Part shown: piece by piece, positions 61,612 through 64,000 of the stretch
Position numbering within the stretch: the first letter of the stretch is position 1
How the letters are laid out: each line of letters begins with the position of its first letter
Origin: Chloroflexi bacterium bin20
GTDB lineage: Bacteria > Chloroflexota > Anaerolineae > Aggregatilineales > Phototrophicaceae
Direction: 5' to 3'
Assembly: GCA_002238485.1 (NCBI GenBank)
Contig: MPMG01000007.1
Location: 62,001 to 126,000, forward strand
DNA: 64,000 nucleotides
The notes under the pieces: model-generated
What the model was told of the DNA's origin: nothing
Database searches by the model: none
What the model saw: only the letters and a program-made list of their open reading frames with translations
Position numbers and translations under genes: made by a program

Positions 61612-62004
61612 TCAGTCGATCATCTTTTGGTGGCGCTGCACAAGTTGAATGGTGTAGCCCCAGGGGTCGCGCAGAAATGCCAGTCTGTCGCCATTGGCTC
61701 GGTTGTTGATGTCGCCATCCAGCGCCGCGCCAGCCCCCACCAGTTCTTCGCGTTTCGCCTCGATGTCATCGGCGGTGAAAGCCAGATGGAATGTTACGGG
61801 ATGATGCTGAGCATAGTCGATCATGCTGCCATCCGCATCGCTGTAGATCTCGATCAGACTCTTGCCTGCGCTGTCGGCCAAGAAATGAATGTAGGGTGGT
61901 TCGTCAACAGCGCGGACGATCTGCATGTCGAGGTTGGCGACATACCACTTCGCAAGCGCTTGCACATCGGGCACATTAAAGGCTATATGTTCCAATCGCA
62001 TCAT
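61612..62004 (-). CDS. VOC-superfamily protein
   Basis: A 130-residue protein with the glyoxalase fold: LEHIAFNVPDVQALAKWY, PVTFHLAFTADDIEAKR and AFLRDPWGYTIQLVQR. His5 or so, the Glu in IEIYSD and the final strand may carry a metal. Role unknown; it may be a dioxygenase or lyase-like protein. It precedes the 96-residue gene. Confidence 0.85.
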   Translation of the reverse strand: MMRLEHIAFNVPDVQALAKWYVANLDMQIVRAVDEPPYIHFLADSAGKSLIEIYSDADGSMIDYAQHHPVTFHLAFTADDIEAKREELVGAGAALDGDINNRANGDRLAFLRDPWGYTIQLVQRHQKMID

Positions 62005-62033
62005 TGTCTCGCTTTCCGCCAGGTTGTCACAGT

Positions 62034-62216
62034 TTATTCCAATTCAAAGCCTTCGCCATCGGTTTCGAGCCGGTCGTCTTCGGTTTCATCGTCGATCTGC
62101 TGGCTGCGCAGCCAACTGACGCCCATCATGCCCAGGAAGGCAACGGCGATGCCCAGGAAGATGATCTCATCGTAGGCTCCCAGCGCGCCATGCGCCAATA
62201 TCGGGGGCATCTGCAC
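62034..62216 (-). CDS. small single-span membrane protein
   Basis: A 60-residue protein: one helix (EIIFLGIAVAFLGMMGVSW) then an acidic tail (DDETEDDRLETDGEGFELE). No family recognised. It is 29 bases before the VOC gene on the same strand. Confidence 0.5.
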   Translation of the reverse strand: MQMPPILAHGALGAYDEIIFLGIAVAFLGMMGVSWLRSQQIDDETEDDRLETDGEGFELE

Positions 62217-62313
62217 ATCCTGTTGCCGGGCGAATGCCGCAAATTATATGCGCAAAGCGCTCGTTCTGCACGGGGCGTCTCTCTTGGGAGTGTCGAATTC
62301 TCTGGTTAAAGAC

Positions 62314-62382
62314 ACCCCCCTCGGTCCCCCCGAAAAGTCGGGGGCAGGCAACGGCGCGCGCGGATTTCTACGCATGTCGGGG
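62314..62382 (+). repeat. dispersed palindromic repeat A with full extension
   Basis: The core (CCCCCCTCGGTCCCCCCG then AAAAGTCGGGGG) is followed by the extension ACGGCGCGCGCGGATTT and ATGTC. It lies in the gap 62217-62499. Confidence 0.85.
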
Positions 62383-62421
62383 GGATGAGGAAAGCCCCAC
62401 ATACACGAAAATAGACACTCC

Positions 62422-62460
62422 CCCTCTCTTGCCTCTGTGTCTGCACTGTCCTCTGTGGTT
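62422..62460 (+). repeat. dispersed repeat B
   Basis: CCTCTGTGTCTGCACTGTCC then TCTGTGGTT, a typical copy of the CTCTGTGTC-CTCTGTGG sequence beside repeat A. Confidence 0.65.
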
Positions 62461-62499
62461 TAATCGTCGCGCAATCCCTCGAAGAAAGAGTCTTGTCCG

Positions 62500-64000
62500 A
62501 TGCAGATCCTCCGCGTAAGCCAGCTGCAGAAGTATTACGGCGCGAAGCTCATCCTCGATGAGATAAATCTTAGCTTGAATCGCGGCGACCGGGCGGCGCT
62601 GGTTGGCGAAAATGGCGTCGGCAAGTCGACCCTGGCGCGGCTCATCTTGCAGCAGGAAGCGGCGGAGCGCGGCAATATCTGGCTGATGCCCGGTGCGCAA
62701 GTGGCATATCTGCCGCAAGAAGTGCAGGTCCACGCCCAGCTTACTGTGGGCAACTACATAGAAGCGCGCATCGGCGAGCTGCACAACATACGCGACCGCC
62801 TGCACGAGCTGGAAAGGCAGATGGGGCAGGGCGGCGATCTGGACGACTTGCTGGACGAATACGGGCGGCTGCAAGAGCGCTTTGAGGCCCGTGGCGGTTA
62901 TACGCTGGACAGCCGAATCGAGCAGATATTCGCCGGGCTGGCGCTTGAGCACATCCAGCCTGAGCGCAGCATGGTGTCACTCAGCGGTGGCGAACAAACG
63001 CGCGTGGGTTTGGCTGCGCTGCTGTTGCAAGCGCCTGATTTGCTCATCCTTGACGAGCCAACCAATCACCTTGACTTCGCCGGCTTGGCTTGGCTGGAAG
63101 ATTACCTGCTGGGTTACCCGCATGCCCTGCTGATGATCACCCACGACCGGCGCTTCATCAATCGGCTGGCGACCTGCCTATTGGATTTGTCCGCGGTGAC
63201 GCGCAGCCTGACTACCTACCATGGCAACTACGACGATTATCTGACGCAGCGGCAAGCGCAGTATGATAGCCAAGTCGATGCTTATCACGCGCAGCTCAAC
63301 CAGATGAAGACGCTGCGGACGCGCATGAAAAAGGAAACGCATGGACACCGCCGCCCAAAACGCCCCGACGATGGCGACAAATATATCAAGTTCACCGCCC
63401 AGCAGCAGGTCGCGCGCACTGTCGGCAAAGCGGTGCGCAGCGCCAAAACCCAGCTGCAGCAGCTGGAGGCGAACGCGCTGGAGAATCCGCGCCATGTCTG
63501 GCATATCGAATTCGACTTCGACCCGCTGCCGCTGACCAGCCAGGAACCGCTGCGCCTGGACGACCTGGCATTGCATTTTGGATCGCTTGAGATTTTTTCA
63601 GGAGCGAATGCCGTGCTGCGCAAGGGAGAGCGCGTTGCCCTGGTCGCGCCCAATGGCGGTGGCAAAACCAGCCTGTTGCGCCTGATCACTGGCGAACTGA
63701 TGCCCAGCAATGGCGCCGTCACGATCATGCCCGGCGCAGCGCTCGGTTACCTCGACCAAACAGGCGAGTCCTTTGATGAAAGCCGCAATATCGTCGACCT
63801 GCTGAACGAAATCGGCAGCGACAGTCCCGACAGCCTCTTGACCCTGCTGCACCGAAGCGGGCTATTCCGCGACGCGCATCTGGCTCGTAAATCTGTCGCT
63901 GAGCTGAGCCTGGGGCAGCGGCGCAAACTGGGCCTGGCTCGCTTGATCCACAGCCGAGCCAATCTGCTGTTGCTGGATGAACCGACCAACCACCTGGATC
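62500..64000 (+). CDS. ABC-F family ATPase, 3' end cut by window
   Basis: At least 500 residues of a twin-ATPase protein of the ABC-F group (translation factors and antibiotic-resistance or ribosome-rescue proteins). Domain 1 has VGENGVGKST, LSGGEQTR and LDEPTNHLD. A linker of coiled-coil character (RIGELHNIRDRLHELE region and an Arg-rich stretch near MKKETHGHRRPKRP) is followed by domain 2 with APNGGGKTS, LSLGQRRK and LDEPTNHLD. The second Walker A has GGGKTS in place of the usual GKST. The C terminus is missing. Confidence 0.93.
   Translation, partial: MQILRVSQLQKYYGAKLILDEINLSLNRGDRAALVGENGVGKSTLARLILQQEAAERGNIWLMPGAQVAYLPQEVQVHAQLTVGNYIEARIGELHNIRDRLHELERQMGQGGDLDDLLDEYGRLQERFEARGGYTLDSRIEQIFAGLALEHIQPERSMVSLSGGEQTRVGLAALLLQAPDLLILDEPTNHLDFAGLAWLEDYLLGYPHALLMITHDRRFINRLATCLLDLSAVTRSLTTYHGNYDDYLTQRQAQYDSQVDAYHAQLNQMKTLRTRMKKETHGHRRPKRPDDGDKYIKFTAQQQVARTVGKAVRSAKTQLQQLEANALENPRHVWHIEFDFDPLPLTSQEPLRLDDLALHFGSLEIFSGANAVLRKGERVALVAPNGGGKTSLLRLITGELMPSNGAVTIMPGAALGYLDQTGESFDESRNIVDLLNEIGSDSPDSLLTLLHRSGLFRDAHLARKSVAELSLGQRRKLGLARLIHSRANLLLLDEPTNHLD

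Overview
The window is a 64 kb piece of a GC-rich bacterial chromosome with dense gene packing and many 1-11 base overlaps between consecutive genes. No rRNA or taxonomic marker is present. Chloroflexota (Anaerolineae-like) is my best guess, an inference from the mix of bacterial-SH3 lipoproteins, an UMF1-type transporter, AddAB, an FGGY ribulokinase and an M42 peptidase. It is not proven. I see no prophage, no CRISPR array and no transposase gene.

Layout. 1-9.8 kb: an aldehyde dehydrogenase cut by the window edge, a DUF4411 PIN / XRE-ImmA pair, a cyclophilin, SelA coupled to an M24 peptidase, an M20 amidohydrolase and a MocR-type aminotransferase. 9.8-14.8 kb: tRNA-Gln, a tandem duplication of a secreted SH3 / Cys-repeat / HExxH protein, and a PII-like protein coupled to a CPA2 antiporter. 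14.8-20.7 kb: galactonate dehydratase, a DAO-type oxidase, a sugar isomerase-like protein, and an amino-acid ABC importer whose binding protein carries two fused receptor domains. 20.7-31.9 kb: PspA with a coiled-coil membrane partner, homoserine dehydrogenase, two Bcp-type peroxiredoxins, an UMF1-type MFS protein with a large insert, an SH3 lipoprotein and two membrane proteins. 31.9-39.5 kb: AddA, AddB and a NERD membrane protein in one operon. 39.7-43.2 kb: a degenerate histidine kinase, a YacP-like NYN protein, four tRNA genes and a J-domain protein. 43.1-46.5 kb: a BtuFCD-like importer under a cobalamin riboswitch. 46.8-55.6 kb: two sugar-type oxidoreductases, FtsK, a quinone reductase-like MDR, an M42 peptidase and a cytochrome P450. 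55.7-59.1 kb: a methyltransferase-nuclease fusion bracketed by a perfect 37-bp direct repeat, then a ribulokinase. 59.4-64 kb: AmtB, Dtd, small proteins and an ABC-F ATPase cut by the window edge.

The two strongest leads lie outside ordinary gene annotation. First, the 37-bp repeat around the methyltransferase-nuclease gene also reads as a promoter, TTGCCA-N17-CATAAT, so the insertion seems to have duplicated the ribulokinase promoter. Second, a palindromic dispersed repeat occurs at seven places. One copy sits in frame inside addB and one lies at the start of the M24 peptidase gene. It often keeps company with a second repeat built on CTCTGTG words.
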